Source: Sphingomonadales bacterium 63-6
Lineage (GTDB): Bacteria; Pseudomonadota; Alphaproteobacteria; Sphingomonadales; Sphingomonadaceae
Assembly: GCA_001898545.1 (NCBI GenBank)
Contig: MKUB01000179.1
Coordinates: forward strand, 375 to 41,661
Length of the DNA stretch: 41,287 bases
Direction of reading: 5' to 3'
Shown: in pieces, positions 9,188-16,724 of the stretch
How positions within the stretch are numbered: position 1 is the first letter of the stretch
Layout: every line of letters starts with the position of its first letter
Notes under the pieces: generated by a model
What the model was told of the DNA's origin: nothing
Seen by the model: only the letters and a program-made list of their open reading frames with translations
Databases searched by the model: none
Program-made: the position numbers and the translations under genes

Positions 9188-9374
9188 ATGTTGCCCTGTA
9201 AATCAGTGCCCGGGGCGACCCCTCCTTTTCGCTCAGGCAAAGGGATTCAACAGAGGGCGCGGAAAATTTCAATCAATATGTCGATCTTTGGCCTCAAATT
9301 GCGCATAGTAGGCATCAACCTGTAACATTTTGCCCACATCCTGCGGGATTTCGGGTGTCCGGTCTGGAGGCTGT
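9188..9374. promoter_or_regulatory. Divergent promoter region, TonB receptor / cyanophycinase fusion
   Basis: This 187-bp intergenic segment is more AT-rich in its middle (about 9261-9305) than the flanking genes. It must hold both divergent promoters. An Lrp/AsnC protein is encoded at the end of the rightward operon, so an Lrp-type site here is plausible. I could not pick out a convincing consensus operator. GGAGG at 9366-9370 is the ribosome-binding site that fixes the start of the fusion gene at 9375. Confidence 0.4.
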
Positions 9375-11306
9375 ATGCGGTTGCGCAAGCTGATCGCGCT
9401 GGTTGTGGCGGCGCTGCTTTTCCCCGTTCTCACTGCATTTCCCGCTGCGGCGAAGGATCGCGGTTATCAATATTACGTAGTGGGGAATCCCGCCGCGCCG
9501 ACTCCGGGCAAGGTTTCGGGCGGGCTGCTGCTTATGGGCGGCGGGGACCGCAACAATGATGCGATGCGCTGGTTCGTGGCCAAGGCGGGCGGTGGGCATA
9601 TCGTGGTGCTGCGCGCATCCTATGCCGGTGAGATCGGCGACGAATTCTATACCGATATTGGCGGCGTGACCTCGGCGGAGACGCTGGTGTTCTCCAGCCG
9701 TAAGGCCGCGAGTGATCGCAAGGTGCTGGACACTATCCGCAAGGCGGACGGTATCTTCATCGCGGGCGGGGACCAGTCCAATTACGTGCGCTTCTGGAAG
9801 GGCACGGAAATCGCGAAGCTGCTGGATGCGCATGTCGCGGCGGGCAAGCCGATTGCAGGCACCAGCGCTGGCCTCGCCATGCTGGGGGAGAAACTCTACG
9901 GCGCGATGGACGGCGGCAGCATCACCAGCCTGCCCGCGCTGGCCGATCCCTTCGGCCCGGCCGTGACGATGGAGGAGGATTTCCTGCATCTCCAGCCGCT
10001 GCACCGGGTCGTGACCGATACCCATTTCAAGGAACGGGACCGGCTGGGACGCCTCTTCGCTTTCCTCGCCAAGGCGCAGGCCGGGGAAGGGGCGGACAAG
10101 GCCTCGATGTTCGGCCTGGGCGTGGATGAAAGCGCGGCCCTGGCGCTCGACGCGGATGGCACAGCCCGGATCTATGCAACCGATCCGCAAGGCATTGCCT
10201 GGCTGGTGGACGGCTCTTCGCTCAAGGGCCTCGCTCCCGGCGGCCCGCTGGAGGCGCCGCGCATCCGCGTAGTGGGCATCGGGCCGAAATCCGTGCTCCA
10301 TCTGCCCGAGCGCAGGGTCGACAATCCGCTTTTCGTGCGCGACTATTTCGCGAGCAAGGGCAAGTTCGGGATCGTGCCGATGTGGTCTCTGGCCATTCAT
10401 GGCGGGGCAGGGGTGCTGGAACGCGGCGACCTGACGCCGGAAAAGGACGCAGCCTATCGTGCAGGGCTAAACGCGGCATTGGCGGCGGGTAGCAAGGTGC
10501 TGGAACAGGGCGGCGCGGCGCTGGATGCGGTGCAGGCCGCGGTTCAGGTGTTGGAAGACGATCCGCTGTTCAATGCCGGGCGCGGCGCGGTGTTCACGGC
10601 GGAAGGCAAGAACGAGCTGGATGCCGCCATCATGGATGGCAAGACGCAGAAGGCGGGCGCCGTGGCCGGGGTCACGCATACACGCCACCCCATCGCCCTG
10701 GCCCGCGCGGTGATGGACAAGAGCCGCCATGTCATGCTGACCGGCGCGGGCGCGGATAAATTCTCGCAGGAACAGGGGCTGGAACAGGCCGATCCATCTT
10801 GGTTCCGCACGGAGGAGCGCTGGCAGCAATTCGAGGCCTGGCGCAAGAAGCAGCAGGCCGGGATCGATCCCACTCATATGTATGGGACTGTGGGCGCCGT
10901 GGCGCTCGATCTGGAGGGCAATCTGGCGGCGGCCACATCCACTGGCGGCACCACCGGCAAGCGCTGGGGCCGAGTGGGCGATTCCCCGATCATCGGGGCG
11001 GGCACCTATGCCAAGAACGGCCAATGCGCCGTATCGGCCACCGGCACGGGCGAATATTTCATTCGTGAAAGCGCCGCGCGTCAGGTGTGCGACAGGGTGG
11101 CCTGGAATGCCGAGAGCATCAGCCAGGCGGCGCAATCCACCATCATGGCCGTGGGCGCTATCGGCGGCGATGGCGGGCTGATCGCCATGGGCGCGGATGG
11201 CACGGCGGCTTTCGCGATCAACGATCTGGGCATGTATCGCGGCAAGGCCTCTTCCGCCGAACCGGCCCAGACGGCGATCTATGCGGATGAAGGCTTTGCC
11301 GATTGA
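9375..11306 (+). CDS. Secreted cyanophycinase (S51) fused to isoaspartyl peptidase/L-asparaginase (Ntn)
   Basis: The protein has 643 residues. The ATG at 9375 sits 4 bases after GGAGG and begins a signal peptide ending near FPAAAK. Residues about 25-335 are a peptidase S51/cyanophycinase domain: LLMGGGDRNND, IFIAGGDQSNY, nucleophile Ser164 in GTSAGLAML, and the DTHFKERDRLGRL segment with its histidine. Residues about 336-643 are a full isoaspartyl peptidase/asparaginase: LAIHGGAG, FNAGRGAVFT, nucleophile Thr505 in MYGTVGAVALD, and GTGEYFIRESAA. Cyanophycinases release beta-Asp-Arg dipeptides from cyanophycin and isoaspartyl peptidases split them, so the fusion could take the polymer to free amino acids in the periplasm or outside. 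Ntn enzymes self-cleave before the Thr, so the mature chain may split near residue 504. Confidence 0.9.
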   Translation: MRLRKLIALVVAALLFPVLTAFPAAAKDRGYQYYVVGNPAAPTPGKVSGGLLLMGGGDRNNDAMRWFVAKAGGGHIVVLRASYAGEIGDEFYTDIGGVTSAETLVFSSRKAASDRKVLDTIRKADGIFIAGGDQSNYVRFWKGTEIAKLLDAHVAAGKPIAGTSAGLAMLGEKLYGAMDGGSITSLPALADPFGPAVTMEEDFLHLQPLHRVVTDTHFKERDRLGRLFAFLAKAQAGEGADKASMFGLGVDESAALALDADGTARIYATDPQGIAWLVDGSSLKGLAPGGPLEAPRIRVVGIGPKSVLHLPERRVDNPLFVRDYFASKGKFGIVPMWSLAIHGGAGVLERGDLTPEKDAAYRAGLNAALAAGSKVLEQGGAALDAVQAAVQVLEDDPLFNAGRGAVFTAEGKNELDAAIMDGKTQKAGAVAGVTHTRHPIALARAVMDKSRHVMLTGAGADKFSQEQGLEQADPSWFRTEERWQQFEAWRKKQQAGIDPTHMYGTVGAVALDLEGNLAAATSTGGTTGKRWGRVGDSPIIGAGTYAKNGQCAVSATGTGEYFIRESAARQVCDRVAWNAESISQAAQSTIMAVGAIGGDGGLIAMGADGTAAFAINDLGMYRGKASSAEPAQTAIYADEGFAD

Positions 11307-11752
11307 TGGCCGGTTCGCCCCCGCGCCTTGACGAGACGGACGAGCGGCTGCTCGCCCTGCTACGCGTCGATGCGCGGCGGCCCATCGCGCAGCTGGCGAA
11401 GGATCTCGATATATCGCGCGGGCTGCTCTATTCGCGGCTCGCCCGGCTAGAGGATGAAGGGGTGGTCGCGGGCTATACGGTGCGCCTTGGCCCCGCCTTC
11501 TCGGGCAGCCGGGTGCGCGCCCATATGATGATCAAGACCCTGCCGCGCTGCCACCGGGAAGTGGAGCAGGCGCTGGCGGAAATTCCCATGGTGCAGGCGG
11601 TGTTTGCCATCAGCGGCGAATATGACGTGATCGCCCTGCTGGAGGCGGAGGATACCGCCCATCTCAACGATCTGATTGACGAGATCGGCCTGCTGGAAGG
11701 GGTGGAACGGACCACTACTTCCGTGATCCTGGCGACGAAGCTGGAGCGCTAG
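11306..11752 (+). CDS. Lrp/AsnC family transcriptional regulator
   Basis: The protein has 148 residues. The ATG at 11306 overlaps the stop of the fusion gene (TGATG), so the two are translationally coupled. The N-terminal winged helix-turn-helix (LDETDERLLALLRVDARRP, then ISRGLLYSRLARLEDEG) is followed by the RAM ligand-binding domain, with AVFAISGEYDVIALLEAED and VERTTTSVIL. Lrp/AsnC proteins sense amino acids. Coupling to an enzyme predicted to release aspartate and arginine suggests it senses one of these and controls its own operon and perhaps the divergent TonB receptor; this is inference. It converges on the MarR gene 20 bases away. Confidence 0.9.
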   Translation: MAGSPPRLDETDERLLALLRVDARRPIAQLAKDLDISRGLLYSRLARLEDEGVVAGYTVRLGPAFSGSRVRAHMMIKTLPRCHREVEQALAEIPMVQAVFAISGEYDVIALLEAEDTAHLNDLIDEIGLLEGVERTTTSVILATKLER

Positions 11753-11772
11753 GGCAGGGGGATATCCCGGCC

Positions 11773-12210
11773 TCAGCCCGCGTGATCCGCCGTGGCGAGA
11801 TTGGCCGCCACCTTTTTGAGCAGCAGCAGCATGGCGGCCTGTTCTTCCTCGGTCAGAGTGCCGAAGGTCTGGTCGATCAACTGGCGGCGCAGCGGCTCGG
11901 TTTTCGCGGCGGCTTCGTTGCCTTTGGCGGTGATATGGATGAATTTGGCGCGGCGATCTTCCGGATCGGGCTTGCGTTCCACCAACCCGTCCCGCTCGAG
12001 TCCATCGATAGCTTCGGTCACTGTGCGGGGGGACTGGTTGAAGAATTCCGCAATGTCGGTGGCGCGCAGCGGGCCCCTTTTCTGCAGGCAAAGCAACAGC
12101 TTGGTCCGCGCAAGCGACGCGCCCTGGTCCGCCATGCGGCGATCCACCGTCCGCATGAGGTCCAGATAAAGTTCCGCAAAGGCGGAAACGAGAGGTTCTA
12201 AGTCGGACAT
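11773..12210 (-). CDS. MarR family transcriptional repressor of the efflux operon
   Basis: The protein has 145 residues from the ATG at 12210 (MSDLEPLVSAF). A longer frame to 12261 would run through the inverted repeat and is less likely; no clear Shine-Dalgarno is visible. The MarR winged helix-turn-helix shows as LRATDIAEFFNQSPRTVTEAIDGLERDGLVER, followed by the wing DPEDRRAKFIHITAKG. It is divergent from emrA-emrB-NodT, the classic position of a local repressor relieved by the exported compound. A 17-bp inverted repeat lies in the intergenic region. The ligand is unknown. Confidence 0.88.
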   Translation of the reverse strand: MSDLEPLVSAFAELYLDLMRTVDRRMADQGASLARTKLLLCLQKRGPLRATDIAEFFNQSPRTVTEAIDGLERDGLVERKPDPEDRRAKFIHITAKGNEAAAKTEPLRRQLIDQTFGTLTEEEQAAMLLLLKKVAANLATADHAG

Positions 12211-12227
12211 TAGTGAGGGCCCACAAT

Positions 12228-12244
12228 ATATGGGATTGCCATAT
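12228..12244. promoter_or_regulatory. Candidate MarR operator (17-bp inverted repeat)
   Basis: ATATGG-GATTG-CCATAT is a perfect 6-bp inverted repeat with a 5-bp spacer, the usual size of a MarR dimer site. It lies between the MarR start (12210) and the emrA start (12314), placed to repress both directions. It is AT-rich within GC-rich surroundings. The link to this MarR is inferred from position. Confidence 0.6.
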
Positions 12245-12313
12245 GCTGCAATTGCGAGCATCTGGCAAGCAGTTCCGGCTCCTGCGTGAGTCGTTCGAAA
12301 GGATCATGAGACA

Positions 12314-13480
12314 GTGACGAGCCCCACCGCCGAAGATTTCGGTGCAGACGATGCCGCGTCAGCAGCCGAACCGAAGCAGTCCCTCCTCAAGCGCAGGGGA
12401 GTGCGGATCGTCATCCTGGGCGTAGCCATCGTCGCGCTGGTGCTGGGCGCGAGCTGGTTCGCCAATTTCTGGATGGTGGGCCGCTATCAGCAGAGCACGG
12501 ACGATGCCTATGTGCAGGCAGACGCGGTGATCGTGGCCCCCAAGGTGGCCGGTTATGTGGAAAAGGTCTTCGTGGCGGACAATCAGGCCGTGAAGGCCGG
12601 CGATGCGCTGTTCAGCATCGATCCGCGCGATTATCGCTCGCAGGTCGCGCAGGCACAGGCGCAGATCGACGTAGCCAAGGCCAGCGCGGAAGGGCTTCGC
12701 GCCCAGATCGCCGAGCAGCTCGCCGCCGTGGACGGCGCCCGGGCCCGCCTCGTTTCGGCCGAAAGCGACCTGCGCTTCGCCAAGACCATCCGTGACCGTT
12801 ACGAGGCGCTGGCCGCCACGGGTGCGGAATCGCGTGAGACTTTCGCGGAAAAGCGCAGCCAGTATGAACGCGCGGAAGCCGCTCTCGCCGCCCGCAAGGC
12901 CGATCTGGTGAGCGCGCAGCGCCGCGTCACCACATTGCAGGCGCAGATCACGCAGGCGGGCGCACAGGCGGAAGGCAGCGTGGCGCAGCGCGCTGCGGCT
13001 GAAGTCGACCTCGGTTCCACTGTGGTACGCGCCAGCATTGCCGGCCGCATCGGCAACAAGACGGTGCAGCCCGGCCAGTTCCTGCAGCCGGGCACACGCA
13101 CCATGTCCATCGTGCCGCTGGAACAGCTTTATATCACCGCCAATTTCAAGGAAACGCAGGTGGGCCTGATGCGCCCCGGCCAGCCGGTGAAGATCGAGAT
13201 CGACGCGCTGGAAGGCGTGGAACTGCATGGCAAGGTGGAAAGCTTCGCGCCCGGCACCGGCGCGCAGTTCTCCCTGTTGCCGCCCGAGAACGCCACCGGC
13301 AATTTCACCAAGATCGTTCAGCGCATTCCGGTGCGGATTGCCGTGGATGCAGGCCCCGAAACGCGCGCCCTGCTGCTGCCCGGCATGTCTGTGCATGTCT
13401 CGGTCGATACGCGTTCGGCCAAGGGCGCGCTGAAGAAGATCGAGCGTGAACAGAAGGCCCTGGAGCAGGCGAAGAAGTAA
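12314..13480 (+). CDS. emrA: EmrA/HlyD-type periplasmic adaptor (membrane fusion protein)
   Basis: The protein has 388 residues starting at a GTG (12314); the nearby ATG at 12306 is out of frame. A short cytoplasmic N-terminus leads to one membrane helix (VRIVILGVAIVALVLGASWF), then the HlyD biotinyl-lipoyl segment (STDDAYVQADAVIVAPKVAGYV), a long coiled-coil hairpin rich in Ala, Gln and Glu, the second lipoyl half (VRASIAGRIGNKTVQPGQFL) and a beta-barrel. It links the inner-membrane EmrB pump to the outer-membrane channel. The stop overlaps the emrB start (TAATG). Confidence 0.92.
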   Translation: MTSPTAEDFGADDAASAAEPKQSLLKRRGVRIVILGVAIVALVLGASWFANFWMVGRYQQSTDDAYVQADAVIVAPKVAGYVEKVFVADNQAVKAGDALFSIDPRDYRSQVAQAQAQIDVAKASAEGLRAQIAEQLAAVDGARARLVSAESDLRFAKTIRDRYEALAATGAESRETFAEKRSQYERAEAALAARKADLVSAQRRVTTLQAQITQAGAQAEGSVAQRAAAEVDLGSTVVRASIAGRIGNKTVQPGQFLQPGTRTMSIVPLEQLYITANFKETQVGLMRPGQPVKIEIDALEGVELHGKVESFAPGTGAQFSLLPPENATGNFTKIVQRIPVRIAVDAGPETRALLLPGMSVHVSVDTRSAKGALKKIEREQKALEQAKK

Positions 13481-15054
13481 TGGCCTCCGCCGCCGCCTCG
13501 ATGGACGCGCCCGCTACAAAGGGTGGGCGCCCCGCCAATGCCGACCTCAGCGCATGGCTGGCCGTGATGGCCGGCACGCTGGGCGCGATGATGGCCACTC
13601 TGGACATCTCCATCGTCAATTCGGCCTTGCCTACGATCCAGGGCGAGATCGGGGCCAGCGGCACGGAAGGCACGTGGATCGCCACGTCCTTCCTCGTCGC
13701 CGAAATCATTATCGTGCCGCTGTGCGCATGGCTTGAACGATTGCTGGGCCTGCGCCGCTTCCTGCTGATTTCCGCGGTACTCTTCACGGCCTTTTCGGTG
13801 CTGTGCGGCATTGCCGACAATCTGACGACCATGATCATCGGCCGCGCAGGGCAGGGCCTTGCCGGTGGCGGCATGATCCCCACGGCAATGACCATCATCG
13901 CCACGCGCCTGCCGCGCCATCAGCAGCCGATCGGCACTTCGCTGTTCGGGGTTACAGCCATTCTCGGCCCGGTCGTCGGCCCTCTGCTGGGCGGCTGGCT
14001 GACCGAGGAATTCAGCTGGCACTATGCCTTCCTGATCAACGTGCCCATCTGTGCCTTTCTGGTCATCCTGCTGCTGGTCGGCCTGCCGAACGAGAAGATG
14101 CGGCCGGAGCTGCTCAAGGATGCGGACTGGCTGGGCCTGGTCGGCCTCTCCGTGGGCCTGGGCTGCATGACCGTGGTGCTGGAGGAAGGCAATCGCGAAC
14201 AGTGGTTCTCCTCTTCCCTCATCATCAAGCTCACTGTGGTTTCGGCCATCGGCTATGCCATGATGCTGGTGGGGCAGTTCCGCGCGAAAAGCCCGATCAT
14301 CCGGCTGGCCTTGCTGTTCGACCGGCAATTCGGCGCGGTGGTGGTGATGGCGGTGATGCTGGGCATGGTCATCTACGGCACCTCCTATGTCATCCCGCAA
14401 TTCCTGGCCTCCATTGCCGATTACAACGCCCTGCAGGCGGGCAAGGTGGTGATGATCTCGGGCATCCCGTCGATGATGATGATGTTCCTGGCGCCGCTGA
14501 TGATGCGTTATCTGGATATACGTTTCGCCGTGATCGCGGGGCTTCTGATCCTGTCGCTCAGTTGCTGGATTGATACTGCGCTTACCGCCAATTCCGTGGG
14601 CGGAGATTTCGTGGACTCACAGCTTTTACGCGGCGTGGGCACGGTGATGGCGTTCCTGTTCCTCAATCAAGCGGCCATATCGTCCGTGCCGCCGCAATAT
14701 GCGGGGGATGCCTCCGGCCTGTTCAATGCCGCGCGTAACATCGGCGGCTCTCTTGCACTGGCGGCCATCGCCACGGTGCAGGAACAGCGCCTGTGGTTCC
14801 ATTCGCGCCGTATCGAGGAAACGATGCAGGCCAACAGCGTTGCCGTGCAGGAACATGTGTCCGGCATGGCGCAGATGCTGGGCGGGCCAGAGGCGGCCTT
14901 GCGCGCCATTTCCGGCTCCATCACCCGCGACGCGCTGGTGATGACCTATAACGACATGTTCTGGCTGCTCGCGGTGGGCATCCTGATAGTCACTCCGCTT
15001 GTCCTGCTGCTGAAGCCGCTGCCCAAGGACATTTCCGCCGCTCCGGCCCATTGA
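13480..15054 (+). CDS. emrB: EmrB/QacA-type MFS drug efflux transporter (DHA2, 14 TM)
   Basis: The protein has 524 residues. Its ATG overlaps the emrA stop by one base. The first helix carries the DHA2 signature ATLDISIVNSALPTIQGEIG, followed by WIATSFLVAEIIIVPLCAWL, the motif-A-like region LGLRRF, and motif C-like GPVVGPLLGGWLTEEFSWHYAFLINVP. About fourteen hydrophobic segments are visible, as expected for proton-driven EmrB pumps acting with EmrA and a TolC-type channel. The substrate is unknown; uncouplers, fatty acids and phenolics are typical for the family. Confidence 0.92.
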   Translation: MASAAASMDAPATKGGRPANADLSAWLAVMAGTLGAMMATLDISIVNSALPTIQGEIGASGTEGTWIATSFLVAEIIIVPLCAWLERLLGLRRFLLISAVLFTAFSVLCGIADNLTTMIIGRAGQGLAGGGMIPTAMTIIATRLPRHQQPIGTSLFGVTAILGPVVGPLLGGWLTEEFSWHYAFLINVPICAFLVILLLVGLPNEKMRPELLKDADWLGLVGLSVGLGCMTVVLEEGNREQWFSSSLIIKLTVVSAIGYAMMLVGQFRAKSPIIRLALLFDRQFGAVVVMAVMLGMVIYGTSYVIPQFLASIADYNALQAGKVVMISGIPSMMMMFLAPLMMRYLDIRFAVIAGLLILSLSCWIDTALTANSVGGDFVDSQLLRGVGTVMAFLFLNQAAISSVPPQYAGDASGLFNAARNIGGSLALAAIATVQEQRLWFHSRRIEETMQANSVAVQEHVSGMAQMLGGPEAALRAISGSITRDALVMTYNDMFWLLAVGILIVTPLVLLLKPLPKDISAAPAH

Positions 15055-15062
15055 GACAACCA

Positions 15063-16514
15063 ATGCGATATTCGAACCGCTATCTGATCCTTCCCGCCCT
15101 GCTGACGTTGGGCGCCTGCACTGTAGGGCCGAACTATGCCGGACCGCCCGCGCTGGGCTCCGCTTCCGGCGGGGACGGCTATGTGCGCGGCGCGGGCGAT
15201 TTCGCTCAGGCCGAACCGGCGCTGGCCGATTGGTGGACCGCGCTGGGCGATCCCGTGCTGGACGAACTGGAAAAGCGGGCGCTGGCGGGCAGCCCGGACC
15301 TCGCCGCGGCGCAGGCCCGTATTGGTCAGGCACGGTCGTCGCTGGCCGCGGACAAGGCGGGGGGCAAGCCTTCCCTCTCGGCGATGGGCGTTGCCGCCCA
15401 TGTCCGCATTCCCGATCTCGGCAATGGTTCGCAGGACGGCGAAACCCCCACGACCGAGGAATCCGGGGGGACGACGTCCACGAATATTTTCAATCTGGGC
15501 CTCAATGCGGCTTGGGAAATCGACCTTTTCGGTGGCCAGCGCCGCAAGGATGAGGCGTCCCGCGCAGAACTGGCGGGTGCGGAGGCCAGCGCGCAGGACG
15601 CACGGGTCAGCCTGACCTCTGCCGTGGCCAGCGCCTATCTGGAATATCGCGACCGCCAGCAGCGGCTGGAGCTTGCTCAGTCGGCAGTGGCCCAGCGCGA
15701 GGAACTGGCCACTTTCGCTCGCCAGCGTTTCGAGCTGGGGGCGGGGACTTCCCTGGAAGTCGAACGCGCCCATTCCGCGCTGGAACAGGCGCGCCAGCAG
15801 GTCGCTCCACTGAAGGCTCAGGCGGACAGCTTCGCCAATGCGCTGGCCATTCTGGCGGGCGAAGTGCCGGGCGCGGTCGATAGCTTGCTGGAACGTCCTG
15901 CGGCCATTCCGCTGCCGCCCGCCAGCATTGCGGTGGGCAATCCGGCGGATTTGATCCAGCGCCGCCCGGACATCCGCGTTGCGGAACGGCGGTTGGCGGC
16001 CGAAACGGCGCGGATCGGCGTGGCGGAAGCGGCGCGTTTCCCTCGCCTGAGCTTCATGGGCATTCTGGGCGTCGGCGGCACAAGCGTAGAAGACCTCACT
16101 CACCTTGACGATTTTACCGCCATCGCCGCGCCGATGCTGCAATGGAACTTCCTGGATTTCGGCAAGGCCAAGGCTCAGGTCGGTCAGGCGGAAGCCCGGC
16201 GCGATCAGGCGGAGGCAATGTATCGCGGGACTGTGCTGGGCGCATTGCGCGATGTGGAAGATGCCCTCGCAGCCTTCCGCGCCTCGCGCGAGACAGTGGC
16301 CAGCCTCGCCCGCGCGGAAGCCAGCGCGGCCAAGGTCGAGGAGCTGGAACGGCAGCGTTTCGATCTGGGGGCAACCGGCAAGCCCACTTATCTGGAAGCG
16401 GAACTGGCGCATAATGCCGCTCAGCAATCGCTGGCCCAGGCGCGTGCGCAACTGACGATCAATTTTGTCACCTTGCAAAAGGCATTGGGCCTTGGCTGGC
16501 AATCAAATGATTGA
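15063..16514 (+). CDS. NodT/OprM-family outer-membrane efflux lipoprotein
   Basis: The protein has 483 residues. The ATG at 15063 gives a lipoprotein signal with lipobox LTLGAC (Cys19 or so), followed by TVGPNYAGPP, the standard N-terminus of NodT-family outer-membrane factors. Two duplicated OEP domains of alternating helices follow (for example ARQRFELGAGTSLEVERAHSAL and RQRFDLGATGKPTYLEAELAH). An upstream TTG at 15051 overlaps the emrB stop but would spoil the signal peptide. It completes a tripartite EmrAB-OM factor pump in one operon. A stem-loop follows the gene. Confidence 0.92.
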   Translation: MRYSNRYLILPALLTLGACTVGPNYAGPPALGSASGGDGYVRGAGDFAQAEPALADWWTALGDPVLDELEKRALAGSPDLAAAQARIGQARSSLAADKAGGKPSLSAMGVAAHVRIPDLGNGSQDGETPTTEESGGTTSTNIFNLGLNAAWEIDLFGGQRRKDEASRAELAGAEASAQDARVSLTSAVASAYLEYRDRQQRLELAQSAVAQREELATFARQRFELGAGTSLEVERAHSALEQARQQVAPLKAQADSFANALAILAGEVPGAVDSLLERPAAIPLPPASIAVGNPADLIQRRPDIRVAERRLAAETARIGVAEAARFPRLSFMGILGVGGTSVEDLTHLDDFTAIAAPMLQWNFLDFGKAKAQVGQAEARRDQAEAMYRGTVLGALRDVEDALAAFRASRETVASLARAEASAAKVEELERQRFDLGATGKPTYLEAELAHNAAQQSLAQARAQLTINFVTLQKALGLGWQSND

Positions 16515-16535
16515 TTTAAAAATATAAATATGGGA

Positions 16536-16565
16536 ATGGGTGGCTAGTAAATATCCGCCACCCAT
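16536..16565 (+). terminator. Stem-loop after the efflux operon
   Basis: ATGGGTGGC and GCCACCCAT form a perfect 9-bp stem around a 12-nt AT-rich loop, starting 21 bases after the NodT-family stop codon. Only a short pyrimidine run (CTTTCC) follows, so intrinsic termination may be weak. Confidence 0.5.
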
Positions 16566-16600
16566 CTTTCCGCAGGGCCGGCCCGGTAACGATATGGACT

Positions 16601-16618
16601 GTGTAACATGTGTAACAC
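16601..16618. repeat. Tandem GTGTAACA(T/C) repeat upstream of BtuB-like receptor
   Basis: Two adjacent 9-base units, GTGTAACAT and GTGTAACAC, lie just before the shared 17-nt motif. Another GGTAAC occurs at 16585-16590. These look like helical-phase half-sites for a regulator, but no family can be assigned. Confidence 0.4.
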
Positions 16619-16623
16619 CGTCT

Positions 16624-16640
16624 ATTACCGTAAATAACTT
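16624..16640 (+). promoter_or_regulatory. Shared 17-nt upstream motif, copy A (BtuB-like receptor)
   Basis: ATTACCGTAAATAACTT occurs here 85 bases before the receptor start. It occurs again, identically, on the - strand at 27221-27237 upstream of the membrane-protein/ExbB/DUF2149/cobN operon. It contains the inverted repeat TTAC-C-GTAA. An exact 17-base AT-rich match in two promoters of a GC-rich region, in the same orientation relative to each gene, suggests a common operator. The regulator is unknown. Confidence 0.65.
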
Positions 16641-16724
16641 ACCCCCCGCTCGAATAGCCGCAATTGCCCGGCCAACGCAGTGTCCCGGCGGCATCTGCGC
16701 GTTCATGCCGTGAATGAGGAAGGC

